Shown: positions 11,573 through 26,500 of the stretch, one piece after another
Numbering within the stretch: position 1 is the stretch's first letter
Layout: every line of letters begins with the position of its first letter
Assembly: GCF_001949145.1 (NCBI RefSeq)
Contig: NW_019091494.1
Coordinates: forward strand, 226,036 to 290,035
DNA length: 64,000 nucleotides
Direction: 5' to 3'
DNA from: Acanthaster planci
Taxonomy: Eukaryota; Echinodermata; Asteroidea; Valvatida; Acanthasteridae
Notes under the pieces: generated by a model
What the model was told of the DNA's origin: nothing
Database searches by the model: none
Seen by the model: only the letters and a program-made list of their open reading frames with translations
Translations under genes and position numbers: made by a program

Positions 11573-14500
11573 ATGGCAACAAACGGCGATCCGGAAAGTG
11601 AGTAGCCCAAGTGCTTAAATTTCTTTTCTCTCTAAAGCGAGAATAAGGAGATCGCTGCTGTCAGTTTCATCATTATTGTCATGACCATCAACGTGCTTTG
11701 TTTGTGGACGGGCCATAAAGGCTGGCTTTGTCCTGCGCTGCGTGAGTGACGTGCAGCCGGTCTGCAGTGCTGCTGATCTTGGCTGGATCGTTGTTTACAT
11801 ATTTACGATGATTGCATCGTGCTTGTAGTTGTGACTATTGTTACGAGATTTCAGTTTTTGTGACTTCTTTTTCAACCGTGTAATCATACCGCACTGCAGT
11901 GCAAGGAAGGTGCTCAAATCAAGGGAAAAGGAAGGAGGCTGGATGAGAAACTAGGCTACTGTATTCCTTTTGTATCTAATGCAGCTTATGACTTAAGTAT
12001 ACTGCAAAACTGAGCCTAGGCTTTCGAGTTAAACGTAGGGTGAGTGCGGGAATTTTCGACCAGGAAGAAAATTTGACCAACTGCATTCAAAAACTACACT
12101 GCTGGTCAAATTTCTTGCTTTTCTCATGTGGTCGAATACCCCCACCTTTACCCTGTATCGTATACAGGCTTTCCAACAAAGGAGCCGAGTTTGTAAATTT
12201 AGTTTCTTTAAGTGGCAAAGTGTGGCTTGTAAAATTTTGCCAACTACAGGGTTTGCATCCTGCCTCCTTTTTTTGTCAGTTGAAAAGTATTTCAAAATTT
12301 TCTGAGAAAAAAATGTCGAAAATGCATGGTAAAGAGTTGCACTTATGTACATTATTAAGTTTCCCTTGCAGTGCAGTGATTTACTAGCCATCAGAAAATG
12401 CTAACATGTCCTGAAAAGTCAAATTTAACAGAGAAAATATTCAAAGAAATTTAGTTTGAAAACACTCAAAATTTTTCAGACCAGACTCCTAGGGTTTGTG
12501 CACAGGCTGTCAATTGATTCCGGATATGGAACTCTTTCCTTGCACTAAACTCTCTACACAACCAACATCTACAGTGGAGTCAGGATGCTGCAGTCTTACT
12601 GTGTTAAGTATGAAGTCATTTACAAGTTCTGTCTTTTTCTGAAAGAGGGAAATTCCACATACATGGACTACCCAATAAAAAATTGTAGGAACTAAAATAA
12701 TGCTTGTGTTATTTTAACAGTGTTTATCTGTTCGTCCTTTCAAATGCTGTCTGAGTTCATATGTATGTTGAGTTGATGAAATGTTGCCCATTTCACATCA
12801 TTTTGTAAGATAAATAACACTTAGGGCTGAGCTCGCACTCCTTCAGCATTCCATGCCAAGGACACACTATCGTTTGTTCAAGTTCAAAGATTTTAATGAG
12901 ATCAAGGTCCGCCCAAGAGCTGAGAAGGACAAATAATGCTTTAACCAGTCGAGGATTTCCGGGACATTATATGGTGTCAACAGATTCAGGAAGTCATCGC
13001 CACAGTGAGGAGAGGGTCTTCAATACTGTTCAGCTTGTGAAATTTTGTTCTTAGAGGATGTGGGATGTTACTGATACCCATATGGAGCTTTTTTCCATTT
13101 TTCAAATTATCAGTTTGTCTGCAGCCCCCAAAATATCCACCGCTTGGCTGAAAACCTCAAGATTCATCATTTGGAGCTAGGCTCTGCTTGTTTCACTAAA
13201 AGAAAAATCAAGCAAAAAACACAAATAAAATAAAAAACCCTCACACAAAAAATAAAATAGCTTAAAACCAGGCAAATTGAAAAAAAAGGAAAAGGAGATA
13301 CATTTGTGTGTTCCTGAGGGGATGAGAACATTTTCTACTTCCATGGTGAGAATGTTCGCCGGCACTGGTTGTTATTTGGCACACTAACGGCTGGTACAGC
13401 AAAGACACGTACATGTACGTACATGTACATGTATGTACATGCTGTACATAGGGCTTATATGCAGCTGTCGAGAAACTCGTACAATAATTCACTCTGATAA
13501 TGAGAGAAGCTGTCATTGCAAAGCATGTATGTTCTAAAGTTAAGCATTTTCTATTTGGCCAAACTTTAGTTGAATAATTGTTTTTGCTTAGGCAGGGGGT
13601 CAGGGTACATGAAGATGAAAACAAAAAATTTCAATCATCGAAATGGTCCAGTTCAGTCCCACTCCACAGTCCTCCCCAGACAGGGTTAGCATTGTTTGTG
13701 GTCGTTTGGAAACTTTGGATAGATACACCGGTATGTTGACTACTGTGCAAGTACACAGTAGTCCCAACAGGATGTATTGAAAGTTAAGAATAAAAGTTGG
13801 TTATTTTTAGATGCCGTCATGTGACTGATGTATCAAAATGATTCACAGCCGAAGGGCATTGCGTAAGTTGTGGTCTCATTTCAGATCAAGCATCTGCCAG
13901 CTCCTGTTCCATGCAGTTTTTGCATGTGCAGCAATGCATCAGGGGAACAGAAAAAGTGAAATAAAACTACACAGTATAGTGTGTGCACAAAAATCAACCA
14001 GTGCCTTAGGTAGCATTGTACTCCTTAACATGGGTTAATGTTTGTGAAATGACAAAATGTACATGTACACTGTACCAACTTCTGGTGACACTGAGGCAGT
14101 TCATGGATACTGCAGTGAGAACATCTGTTATAACCACACAGAATTTGTCAAGACCAGCGGTTAAAAGCAACTAGATAAAAAATGTGATGAAATACTGGTA
14201 CAGTTTATCGACCCCTGTTCAGGATATCCCTACTGTTGTAAATGTACATACATGGACATGTATACACATGTCCATGTATGAACATGTCCATGTATGTATA
14301 CAATAAGGTTGAAATAATGTACGTGTATTTCTTACATGTTTAACAAACCGTTTTGAATCATTTTTTCTGTCAAAAAACTCTTTGTGCCCTCTAACCCAAT
14401 TGTCAACATAAAACCCTGGTTTTCCATGAATTACAAGTTCTTGATCCTGGACCAGACAGTCTTCATACAAAGAACTATCATATACAGGCTGTATGTGTGG

Positions 14501-17500
14501 TTTTTGTCCATTAGTTGTGTTGCATAATAATGCAACATGTCTATTGTGTTGAAAAGAAATAATTCAATTTAAATTCATTACGATTAAATCTCTGGAGTGG
14601 TTCCAACCACATACCACTGTACATATGTACAGTATATGTAATGCACACATAATGCTTATTGTTTAAAATGATGATATGGTACCTTTTTGAAAGTGGTAGT
14701 TGTTGAAAATTTGAAATATTTGAAGCGCTTGGAATTGTTGTGGGTCACCCTCTGACCCCTTGTCACCCAACTGGGAACACTGGAAGAAATGACGTCACAC
14801 ATCAACACAGCATGCCAAGGCTGGGAGCAGTACCCACCAAGCAGGCCCAGAACCTTGTCAAGTTGCGACCTCGCACGTAGACCCTGTCAAGAGATTTATC
14901 TCAATGGATGTTAAGGGAACATCGACCAAGATCCAATACCTATCAAAAAGTAATTTTGGAAAGAGATGACCACCAAAGCACATGCAGGCCTACTTTACCT
15001 ACAATCTATACATATATGCATTCTAAAGATGTTAATGTTGCAGGGTTGAAGATTATTTTGTAGAGGTTTATTGACTTAGATTTTACAAATTTCTGACGTT
15101 GGCAGGAAATAGTTCACAAGTTTTGTAGTTTACTGTCCAGCACCACATTACACAGCTGTTATTGTCCTACCGAATTTAAAACTGGAAATGAAGGACCGAA
15201 TTTATCAAGGTCCACCACAAGCCATCCAGACTCAAGTCAAGTCACTATGAGTATGACATACACACCTGCTTTGTTGTTGCTTATCAGCTGTTATGAATTT
15301 GTGGCCAGATATTGTACAGAATTGTGCACAGTTTGACTGCTGATGGAATTGTATAAAAATGGAACAGTTCCACTGCTGTTTATACCAGACTTACATTTGT
15401 ACAATAGTGCCCATCCACCCCCACCCCCTTGGATATAGATACATGTCTAAAGCTATTCTAGGAAACAGTCTTCGGAATGTATTAACAGTTAACCTACAGT
15501 CTGTAGTGATGGTTTAGTCTTGAATACAAGGATCTTGTCTCTGGTGTGTTGGTAGCAGTTACAAATAAGTTTTCGGAATTACTGCTCTTGACCTCAAAAA
15601 TGTCTGGCCTGCCCTCCCTTTAAATTCCTGAGGCAGTCCAGGGCCCAAGCTGCCAGCTTCCCATGACCCATTGATCAGGGACACACCTACCCTCAGGCAG
15701 TGAAAGTGCCCCTTGGTAATCAACTTGGACTGGGGGTCGCACCCTCTGATCTCTGGGAGGACCCTCCATCAGCAAGCGTTGTTTTGTTGTGGGGGGGGGA
15801 GAGGTCAGGTAATAGTGACAGTGTAGGTGGCTGTGCCCTTGGGGGTGGTGATCGGAATCTGTACAGTGTAAGTGATTTGTTTACAAGTGCAACAGGTTGT
15901 TGGTTTACAAGGTGTCAACTTTAGCCGGCAATGCAACTGCAGGTGGTGGGGTTGCAGATAAATAGAATTGCTGGGATATTAATTGGCTGGCAAGCAGATT
16001 GCTCTCAGACCTTAGTCATGAATTAAATTGTGCTTGTTACTGGAGGAATAAGGAAGGGAATGTGGTACATTACTCAAGTTTGCTTTGAATGTTAGCTCAG
16101 TAACATACATGTATTTAGTATAGGCCGACCGCTGTTCAGAGTTACTGGAGTACTTGTAAGCTGTATTCATTCATGTCTTGGCCATCTTAAAATAAAATTT
16201 TAAAACTGAGGTAAAACTTTTCTTATTGGGGACACAAGTTGAAACAATAGCGATGGAATAAAACTACACTACTTCTTCTCAATTTTTGTGTAGAATAATT
16301 TTGAAATTGTGATAAATTATATCTAAATGTTTTAAGCCACATTTAACAGAGCACATTGAACATGATAAATTCATGGAACAAGACAGGAAATGGCTTCCCT
16401 GCGATTTAGACTTGTTCCAGTTGTGTTAGAGTTGGACTTCTAATTAGAATAGTTAACCTTTTAAAGTTACAACATACTGACATTTTTCTCTGTGTATGAC
16501 AAAACATTTACAATAACATATTTATACATTTTGGCAAATAAGAAAGAAAATTATACTCCTTGAATTTCTGTATTAACGGCCACAGCATCTTCGGTCAGTG
16601 ACCCAGGAGCTGATGTCACTTGGGCTATTAAAGAAAAAGACCCCAAGTCCACAGCCAGTCAAAAATTTTGATGTTGAAAAGACCCTTGTGAATACTCGCA
16701 GTATGTAGCCTACATGTACTGTGTAGTTGTGAACTTGAATTGTTGTCACCATGGGCACTCACTTCAATGAGCAGGTGCTAATCTCTCTCTGCTGGGGAGG
16801 GGTGGTGTGGCTTGGTACATGTATGTTGATGAAAGGGCAGGGGAACTTGGGTATTTTGAACAAGTTTCATGTACATGTACCATGTTACAGAATGGTTGTA
16901 GTGGATGAAGAGTAATTGGGGTCCCTACAGTGTATTCTTGTTGGGATCTGTAGATAAAATAAGAGTCATCTCCATGTGCAAGACACGTCAACTATTGACG
17001 CTTGTTCATTAAAAATCTTAACCCTCTGGAACTCACTTTGTAGAACTGATTTGGTAGGATGCTGTACATGTATATATGCAGGACTAATTCTGTAGCATTG
17101 TTGACTGTATACTGTTCTAGTACATACCGGTAGGGCCTGATGTGCAGAGCCCAGCTGCATTAGTTTCTATACGCATAGCTAAAAAATGTAATTCCTATTT
17201 GAAGAGTAAAATGTAAAGAGCATCTGTGTTCTAATTCATAAGAGGTAGATTTTTGAAGATTCAGCAAGTTTCTCTGCAAAAGTTTCTTTTACGGGTTGTT
17301 TTTAAGAAAGTGGCACTGAACATGCATAGCCACTCAAAATTTCACAAATGACCTGTTACTTCAAGGTATGTATGTAGACAGTGCAATTTACTTGCACTCC
17401 TGTGTTAGTCATAGAACTGAAGAATGCCTACCTATTGTACATTAACTCTTGGATGGGATTTTTCTCAAACATTCCCAAAGATTGTGAGATTGCACTTTTT

Positions 17501-20500
17501 AATCTTCCTTATCTGTGTTCTACCAGCCACCCTGGCTTGGGGGGGGGTCCCTTATCAAGTTCATTTGGCAGTGATTTCTTGTACTCCTACTGTAGGAACT
17601 TTGCAACAGCAGCCAGACAACAAAGCCCTGGACTGTGGCCAACTGTGAAGAGCTTTGAAGCTCTCCCCTTTACCCTTTTTTTGTTATGGCACATGCAGGG
17701 TATCTTAACAACCTTATGAGAAGAAAGCCCCTTTGTCAATCTTATTTCTCCCATATAGTGGACCTGTACATGTAATGTGTAAAATGCCTAAGGCAATAAT
17801 CACACAAAGGCCCCTTGTTGCAATATCAACTGTGGTTTTTGCTTTTGACTCGCTCAAAGATTTACTAAAATGTCCAGTCATTGTGGAATGTTGTTGACAA
17901 CCAGCTTGTCATTGGAAAAGTTCCTCTTTGCTATTTGCACAAATTACATTTGTATCCTTTTTACTGGGTGGTGAGGTCTGAAAACTTCAAATTGTTACAT
18001 GTACTTGTAAATTCAGATGGTGGCTTTGAATATTTGCAGTAAAAGTAGATACTGGCAGGAGTTTGACCAAGGGACACAATTAAGTGATCTGTACCCCAAT
18101 TTGTAAACCATACAATTACTCTGTAGCCTGTAGGGCCCTCTCCCTGAGTTATTGGTATTTACCACTCAGAAATTCCTGAGAGGTTTGGAAATTAATGCTG
18201 AGAAAGTGGGAGATAAATGTTTGCAGCTGAGAATCATGAGTTTAGGCGTGGAGAAATTCAGGCATACAACTTTTCCTCGAATCAGCTTATTTCCTCGTTT
18301 TTTACTTCAAACTCGTGCCACTGGAAATTGACAAACACAGTACAAAGTCCTGTAAAGATTGGAATTTCCTCCTTTTTTGTCAAAATCCAAGTTGCATGAC
18401 TGATTTTTTGTCTAGAGCTAGGTCTTCGCTCCACTGGAAATGTGTGGAGAGGCGTAAACACTAGACCTAGCCGTAGCTTTTGAAGCCAATGACTGAATAT
18501 CCAATGTACCAGTTGGCAAGTTGAAGTGTATTGATAGATGTACATTGTACATGTATTTTATTATAGATACTGTGATAATGGTAAACATTGGGGCTTTTTC
18601 AGGCATGCAACTTGGACTTTGACAAAAAACAAGGAAATTCAAATCTTCACAAGAGTTTGTATAGTGTTTTTCAATTTTCAGTGGCATGAGTGTGAAGTGA
18701 AAAATGAAGAAATCTGCTGATAGGAGGAAAAGTTGCATGCCCACTTTTTACAGGGAATAAAATGCATCAGAATCAACAAATAAATCACAGACTAAAACTT
18801 TTCAAATAGAATGCCTATTATTTTTCTTCCAGGGTTGAAAACTACAATTTGTCAGGCTTGTTTTTTCAAGATTTCAGGAGGGTTAACTGGATTGTTCCTA
18901 ATTTTTAGAGTTAAAAATCATCCAGGTTTGGCTATTTTTTGCCCTTAAAAATAAAACTGTTGTTTACATGTATGTAGTCATGCCTTGTCAGCTCTGAAAA
19001 GCACTGAAAAGCGTTACCATTTAAGTTTGTCATTTACATGTATGTGTACTAGCAGCCCCATCTACTTGATATGTTGTAGATTTTCCTTTATCCCAAGTCT
19101 CATCGCAGTCCAACTTCTGAAAGTCTGACAATCTGATGTGGAAACATGCTCTGGAATTGGTCTGCAACTCTTCATATCCTTTGAATCCCTAGGTTTAAAA
19201 TGATTTTGAGATACTAAGGAATACAAACCAAATTATTGACAGAAGATGTGGCAAAAGCTAAAAAAGTAAAAAAAAAACATTACAGCACACTAACAAGAAA
19301 TCTCAAAACAAAATGCTGGCAACCAATCAGATGAGGTAAACTGGTTGCATGCATTGAGTGGTAGTTAGCACAATAATGATGGTCTGACTTAAGCAATTCA
19401 AATCAGGACTATGTGTATAAAAAAGAGAAGGAACTTGGAACAGTGCACTCTGCTTGTTGAACAAGCAGAGTAAATTAAATGTACAGTAAATTACATGTAC
19501 ATGTAGTATGCAAGGTGAACTGGTAATCTATGTACCCGGATCTTAGATTATCTTGGAATGTTAGGCCAGTGTGTCCTTGTCAGACTTGGTAATCCATGTT
19601 TAATCCTTGGCAAATCCCTTCCGTATTCAGGCTGGGGGAAAAGAGAAAAGAAAAGAAGAGAAAAAGGATTTTCCCAAGGAAAATGTGTTGGTGGTAAGTT
19701 ATAAAAATACAAGAGAAGCTTGTACATATACAGTACATGTACCGGTACCTGTGCACGTGTAAAAGTTCACCATTCATCTATAGGGGGTCAAACTGGAAGT
19801 GTAACTTCTCTTTGAAGCTTGGTATTTCAGGGGCTTTTTGTTTCTAGATTGAATGAAAAAAGCAAGAATGGTATACCCGGTAAAAAGTTTCGTGTCAAGA
19901 TCAAGATGTTTCATGTTTGCTCCAATGAAAGCTGCAGTTGTTTTAGGTGTGTACAAAACTCGGGACTCATACACGTACTGTACTGTTTGTAATGGTAGCT
20001 CTGTGACTTGTTCTGTGACTGATTGACATACATCAATGTACATGTATGCCTGTATTAAAAAGTCTTGATCTGATTGCACTTGGGTATGTTGTACTCGGTA
20101 CCAGTTATATTGGAGGTGTGTGTACCTGTGCTATACAGGTACTGACGTTTGCTGTTCTTTTTGTAATACATACATTGGAAGGGGAACATCAAGCATGTGA
20201 AATTTATAGTATTTACAATATGCCAGTAGTAAGCAGTTTTGGTATCTTGGAGGGTAATTTACATGCACCTTTAAAAGGAATTGTAATAAAAACCTTTAAA
20301 AAACTAAAAGTGACAAGCTATTAAAACAGAACATGTTCAGCTGAAGTTTCATCTGTCAAAGCAAATATACAGCCCAAAACACTCCATCAATTCCAAGGAT
20401 GAATGTGACAGGAAATTATTTTGGGTCACATCTGTTCAGTTTAAATGCAAGTGCTTCCTTCTTTGATTTGATTTGGCAGTGCAGCCAAAGATGAATTGCA

Positions 20501-23500
20501 TCGTTAAAGAGAGAGAGGCAAAGATGGAACACTTTCCTTTCCTGCCACGTTACCATACATGTATGCCTAGAGATTGCCAGGAGTGATAAATGCTCTAATC
20601 TCAGTAAATCTCTGGATTTAAGGCAGAGCTTAGGCTAACAATGGTACTTGACTTCACACACAAGTGGTACAATCCATGCCACAAAAAAAGATTACAAGAT
20701 GTAAGGTATTTGGTTTCTTTTCTGATGTGGTGAAAACCACAATTGCCCACTTCAGATAAAAAGGACAGCCTCTTAGTATAAGTAAACCTACATGTTTATG
20801 TTGTTAGGCTAGTACTTCTTGACAGAAGGGGTTGTTGGTGGACCAAAGTACAAAGTACATATGTGTGTGGAGTGAGTCCAAAGCCCATCCACTGTAGATC
20901 TCTCTCTAGAGAAACCATGGTCTTGAGATTAGAGCCCTAAAATCCCTAAAATCAAAGGAAATGTAGGATTTATAATATGGGCAATGCTCAGAAGATATCA
21001 AGAGCAAAGTCGGCAGACCTGTCACAGTTGTGTGGCAAACAAAGGACCCCTTTGTATTTCCTACTTGTTATTTGGTGAACTTTATGGCGATGTACTAGTA
21101 CATTACATAAACGTATAAGGGATTATCAGATCACAGGTCCAGGCTTGGAAATTGAAATGCCCGTGCACCCTTAAAATTAACCTTCTGTCTTACATTTGTA
21201 CAAATGTATGTACAGTGCTTGCAACCTGCACTTACAATGTCCATTTGAAGGTTAAAGAAAAATCTCCTTTTGCCTATAACTTGTATGGGTGGCCAAAGTT
21301 TTCCGAAATATCACCTTTTGGTTAGTTTTGAATTTTACCTCCAGTTCTTTCAAAATTGACAATTGTCCCTTTGATTTTAAATTGGGTTGTATTACTCACA
21401 CCATTATCCAGTGTTCTGACACTGTGACAGCTGTGTGGAATTTGTAACACTTAATGAATTTTTCTTTTACTTTTGTACTGATGGCCAACTGTAGTTTTAG
21501 CAGCCACTTGTTGGAAAACACGACTGTGACATCAAAAGAACACCCCAGAAAGTGCCATGAGACCCACATTTCATGCACATTTGCAAGCTCCAAACCCCAA
21601 TCTCAATGCCAAATTAGTTGCATCAGTTAATCAACTTGCTAAAAAGGAGGATGCAAGTGATGGGGGCTATACATGTATGTGTATGTTACATGTATACCCA
21701 GAGTTCTAATTTGGGAATAACAGTTCCGTTAAAACAGGGCAGAAGGAATCGGACATACCAGCAGTACTCTGATGCGCTGCCGTGTCTGTGGAGTATCCCT
21801 ACGCATGCAGTATCCATTACATGTGCGTGTATTGGTTACATGGATGGGGAGGAGAGCTGTTGGTAAGACAGTAAAGGAAAAGGATTGACTCCACAACACT
21901 CCCTAGATTGGTCCACCTGGATCACAGTACCCTTTCCATGTACGCATATTCTAATAAATAATGTGTGATTGCCTTCAGACAATATTTATTGTGAATTAGG
22001 TTTCAATAGATTCACTTCAATGGGATGGGGATAAAATACCCCATCACATTGCTCATGTACATACATGTACACTGTAGGCCTAATTACATCACATGTACAT
22101 GTACAAGAATGCATTAATGTGCTTTGGTGGGTGTCTTTATCTTTTGTGTTTTCCCTGGTTGTTCCCTTGCTCCGCATAAATTTGCTGTCAATTCAAAGTC
22201 TCATGCATACATGTACTTGTAGGCCTACACTGTATGAACATGTACATGAAATAAGTGGTTCCAAAACAATAGCGTTATATTACACAGAACAGGCCACTTG
22301 AAGAGTTGCCAAATTATTAGTTGTTGATGAAACACATGTCAGAATCCAAGCTGAGGTCAAGTGGATCCCAGCTTGTTGATGTGGCGCAGTTAGTTTAGTA
22401 GCATTGCATCCAAAGCAGGAAATAAAACCAAGCATTAATTTTTTCCAGGCCCCCCCCACCCAGTAGCACTGTGCCATTACGGTGAAAGTGTGTTTGGGCA
22501 ACTGTTGGGGAAATTTTATCTAAGACACTGATACCACAGAGGCAGGAAGCGAGCGGAGGTTTGGGGGGAGTCAACATGGGCAAACTGCCCAGTGATTCCT
22601 ATGCTGTGATACTGCTTAAGACACACAAACATAACTCGGCACCACCATGAAATACCGGTGCTTTCCACTGTTTTGGCAAGAAGTTTCACTGTTGCATCAC
22701 CAGGAATTGGGGATTCAGTGAGGGTAGAACTTTCCTCTGCGCAAGAACTTCGATGAGCTCAGGAATCTCCATGATGGCCTTCCTTGTTTTTCTGCGAAAT
22801 GCAAAGTGTTTTAAAATTAGGGCCCATGTGGTGACTATCGGAGAGACTCGCTTTCTTCCCACCCTCAAAGATGACTGTCGCCTCCTGGTACATGTACTCT
22901 TTCTCAAGAGATACCAAAGCACTTTTTTGCCAGCAGTGAAATTCCCTCCGCAACAGAAATGGCCGTTTACATTGTATACAGTGTAATTTAGACGTGAGAT
23001 ACATGTACATACATATGAACACTTACATGTACAAAGTATTGTGGACCCATTTGGACAAGTTTTTGTTGTTGGACTTAATCCATAAGCCTACTAGTACGGT
23101 ACATGTAGGCCTACATATTATATGTATGTCAAAAATGCTTGAAAATCCATTGAAATATTTTTTATTTATAAATGATCCCCTGTACATACACTGTACATGT
23201 ACATTTACTTGTAAGCATACTATAAAGCATACATACATGTACATGCATGCAAATGTATGTATTCTAATTTACTGATTAACTTCCTGCTTCACAAGTATTG
23301 GTAGATCGTTTGTGATCTTTTCATCCCTGGCACAAAACAAGCTACTCACTTTCAGCTGCCCACTGGAAATTTCCTTTTTCTGAGGAACATTGTATACATA
23401 CCAGTAGATTCCTTGGAGTCAAGTTTCCTTGTACATTAAAAAAATTACACTTTACAATATGAAGTTTGTAGCCCAAATTATTAGGGTGGGATGATGGTTA

Positions 23501-26500
23501 GCTTGGGTGTGTTTGTGTGTGTTTGCACTTGCTTGTTGTAACCAGAAACACCATTTTTGGGATCTTTTGAATTTGGCCTGATTAACCTACACTCATTTGA
23601 TGCATACATAATGTACATTAAGTAGAGACCCATCTTGTCTGTCCTCATGATGATAAAAGTTGGTAGGAATGAGTGAAGTTGTGAAATTTGAGGAAAACTG
23701 TTTTTGTTCTACCGGGTGTATGTAAACTTTTTGTCCCAACTGTATGTCAAATGTATTTTCTGGCACAGTGTACCAGTACATGTACATGTACATACATGTA
23801 ACCTGTACAGTTGTGTTATGCAGATCCCTGCATAGTGACTTGACTTGTTTTTGATGTGTGTGTACAGAGCAAACACGAAACAGAAACTTAAGCATAAAAC
23901 AATATGAGGATGCAGTTGTGTTCATATGCAGAAGCTACATGTTCCGGTACATGTACAATTTACAAATGTACATAGTGTATGCAGAAAATAACCTGCAGAT
24001 TTACATATACATGTAAGTGAACGCCCATGTACCTGCAGATGAATGCATGTTAGTTACAATGTATGTACATGTACACATACGCATTTAAAAACTACATGAA
24101 CATTTATACTTAAATAAATAAATTCCAAAAATCTGAAGTACATGTACTTCAGGGGTGTGAGGACTCAGCTTTTTAGCTGATTTCGTCGTTTTTGTTTTAG
24201 ATGTTGACCCTGAATTCAGCTTTTTTGTACACCTGGTCTGTACAAAAGTATGGGGCCTTTTTGTATTTCAGCTTTTTGCTAGCTGTTTTCAGCTTTCTTT
24301 TTAAATGACCACTGACCCCCCCCCGGTACTAGCACGTGTAATAGAATTTGGGCATCGAGTAGTTTGTGTGCTCATTCCCTTTCCAGCTTTTGGTGGTTTG
24401 AGGGGGAGGGGGCACATTCAAAAGGAAATGCAGCTTTGAGCTCATTTAACATGATGTTGGGGAGAAAATACAAAGCCTTACTCCTTCAATGTCCCGACAT
24501 CCTTGCTTTTATTTACTGGTGTTGTTTTCTCAGTGTTTTGGTGCTAAAATTTGATAAATATACGGACTACTTTCTGTCCGACTCACCTTTACAGTTTTCT
24601 TTGTGTAAACAAAAATCTGTTGGGGTAGTATCGGTAGATACCTGGTACTATACATGTAGGTTTCAAACGTTGATGCAATGCATTGAATTGCTTGTAACCT
24701 TTCAACAGGTACTCAAAAGTCTCAGCTGTCAGTGAATGTTGATTGTTTTGCCCAAAGAATTGTGAATTTGCTGATCATTTACTGAGTGTTCTAGCCTTTG
24801 TTTATGTACGTGTAGCTCTGTACATATGTACATGTAGCCTAGACATTTCGTAATGGGAAACAAGAAGTGAATTACACAGCAATATCACCGGTCCATCACC
24901 AGTCCTGTCATAAATTCAGCCGGAAGTTATTTCAAAAGACCAAGTGCTTGGGTAATGGCAATCAAGGAATGCTTTTGACACAGTTCACAAAATTGGCTTA
25001 GCCTCTGACTTGACTTGGGACTGGAGAGATTTTAAAGCCCCCGATGCCAAACTACCTATAGACTTTACTGTGAAAGTGAGATTACACTAAGAGAATGAAA
25101 GAAACAATGGAAACTTGGTAAACCAATTAAACTCATTGGAAAAATTTCTTGAAGGTTTTGTTTAAATTAAAAAAGAAAAAAAAGAAGTCCACAAGATTGC
25201 TTGAAGTTAGAAACCGGTAAAAGAGTTTAACTTATTTAGGTTAGCTAAACAGAATGAAATTATTGCACAAGAGGGTCCCAGCAGTTGGGGTGAATTGCCC
25301 ATTACCCATGTCAAGTGATAACAACCTCCTGTCACTCTTTGAGATCATACTCTGCATGTCCATTACATCAGCCAGGAAGAGCTTTAAACCATTATTTTTG
25401 TGAGAACCAACTAGCTTCGGCAAAAGTTGAGGTGTGTGCATGTACATGTACATGTATGTACAGTACGCGGTACGTGCAGCATTGGTATCGTTCCTTATTT
25501 TTTCACTGTGACTGTGACCTGTTGGGTTTGAAAGCAGGTCATCCGTGCCCACTTGAGGAAAGAAGTGATGAAATGTGGTGTACCATGGATAACTCATTTC
25601 CTATGTACATGTATGTTTAGACAAAGCATGGCACAGCACATTGTAGAAGTGTGAAATGAATTAAAATGTGACACATTCTGGCAAATGAGACGGAACTTGG
25701 CACAGGTATTTTGTTAGTGAAGCATGCAAGAATACAACCTGGGTTAAATTTGTCTCAGTTTTCCGACTCACTGATATTTTGGAATCTCATATACAGTAAG
25801 TTGTGCACTAACATTTTAAAGAACAGTATAAAATTATGGAACAAAAAAGAGTGAATGAAAAGCACTTGGTCACTTGTATTGGTGCTTGCCCAAACGCAAA
25901 GCTAAAATGTTACATTTTGTATCATCAGTAAAGTCAAACTTGACATACAAGTGCCTTGTGCTCGCACACAACCTTAACTTGTTGACAGAGTGGTCAATTG
26001 AACTGCAACAAAAAGAGTTATGTGCAGAATTTTAATATACTCAAACCAGCAACCCTCATGTTGACCTCTACCTTTGTGTCTTGTTTTGCTTTCTCATTGT
26101 TCAGAATATGGGTGTCAATAGGTGGGGGAGAGTGGGGATGTGTCCTCACCACTTGGGGGGGGTGTGAATATCATGTATGTTCCCCCTCCTTCACTTTTTC
26201 CCCACTTACATGTACATACATGTACCTGCACGGTACATGTATGTGTGACATTTTGAAAGAGAAAGATTATTTAACAATGAAATGAATCTCGCAGAAGCAG
26301 TTGCTATTAAACGATTTTGGTTAAAGTGGTCAGAAAGTGTCTGAGATTGGACCACAGAACATCTACAATCCAAACTTCCTGGGGTCCTTAAGTGGGCCCT
26401 GGATCCTATGTTGCTAGGGCTTCGTGCTGCATGCTAGCATTAGTTCTGATCAAGGTTTCCATGTGACTTTTGAGAAAAGATTGACACTCCTGGTTTGGAA

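Noticed and set aside
11573-11597. Treating exon 1 as part of an unrelated upstream gene
   Set aside because: The phase and the resulting N-terminus directly before the Rossmann motif fit the reductase too well, and no other compatible acceptor exon was seen in between.
24140-24330. CAGCTTTTT-rich stretch as a repeat element
   Set aside because: A few occurrences only, no clear unit length or ends.
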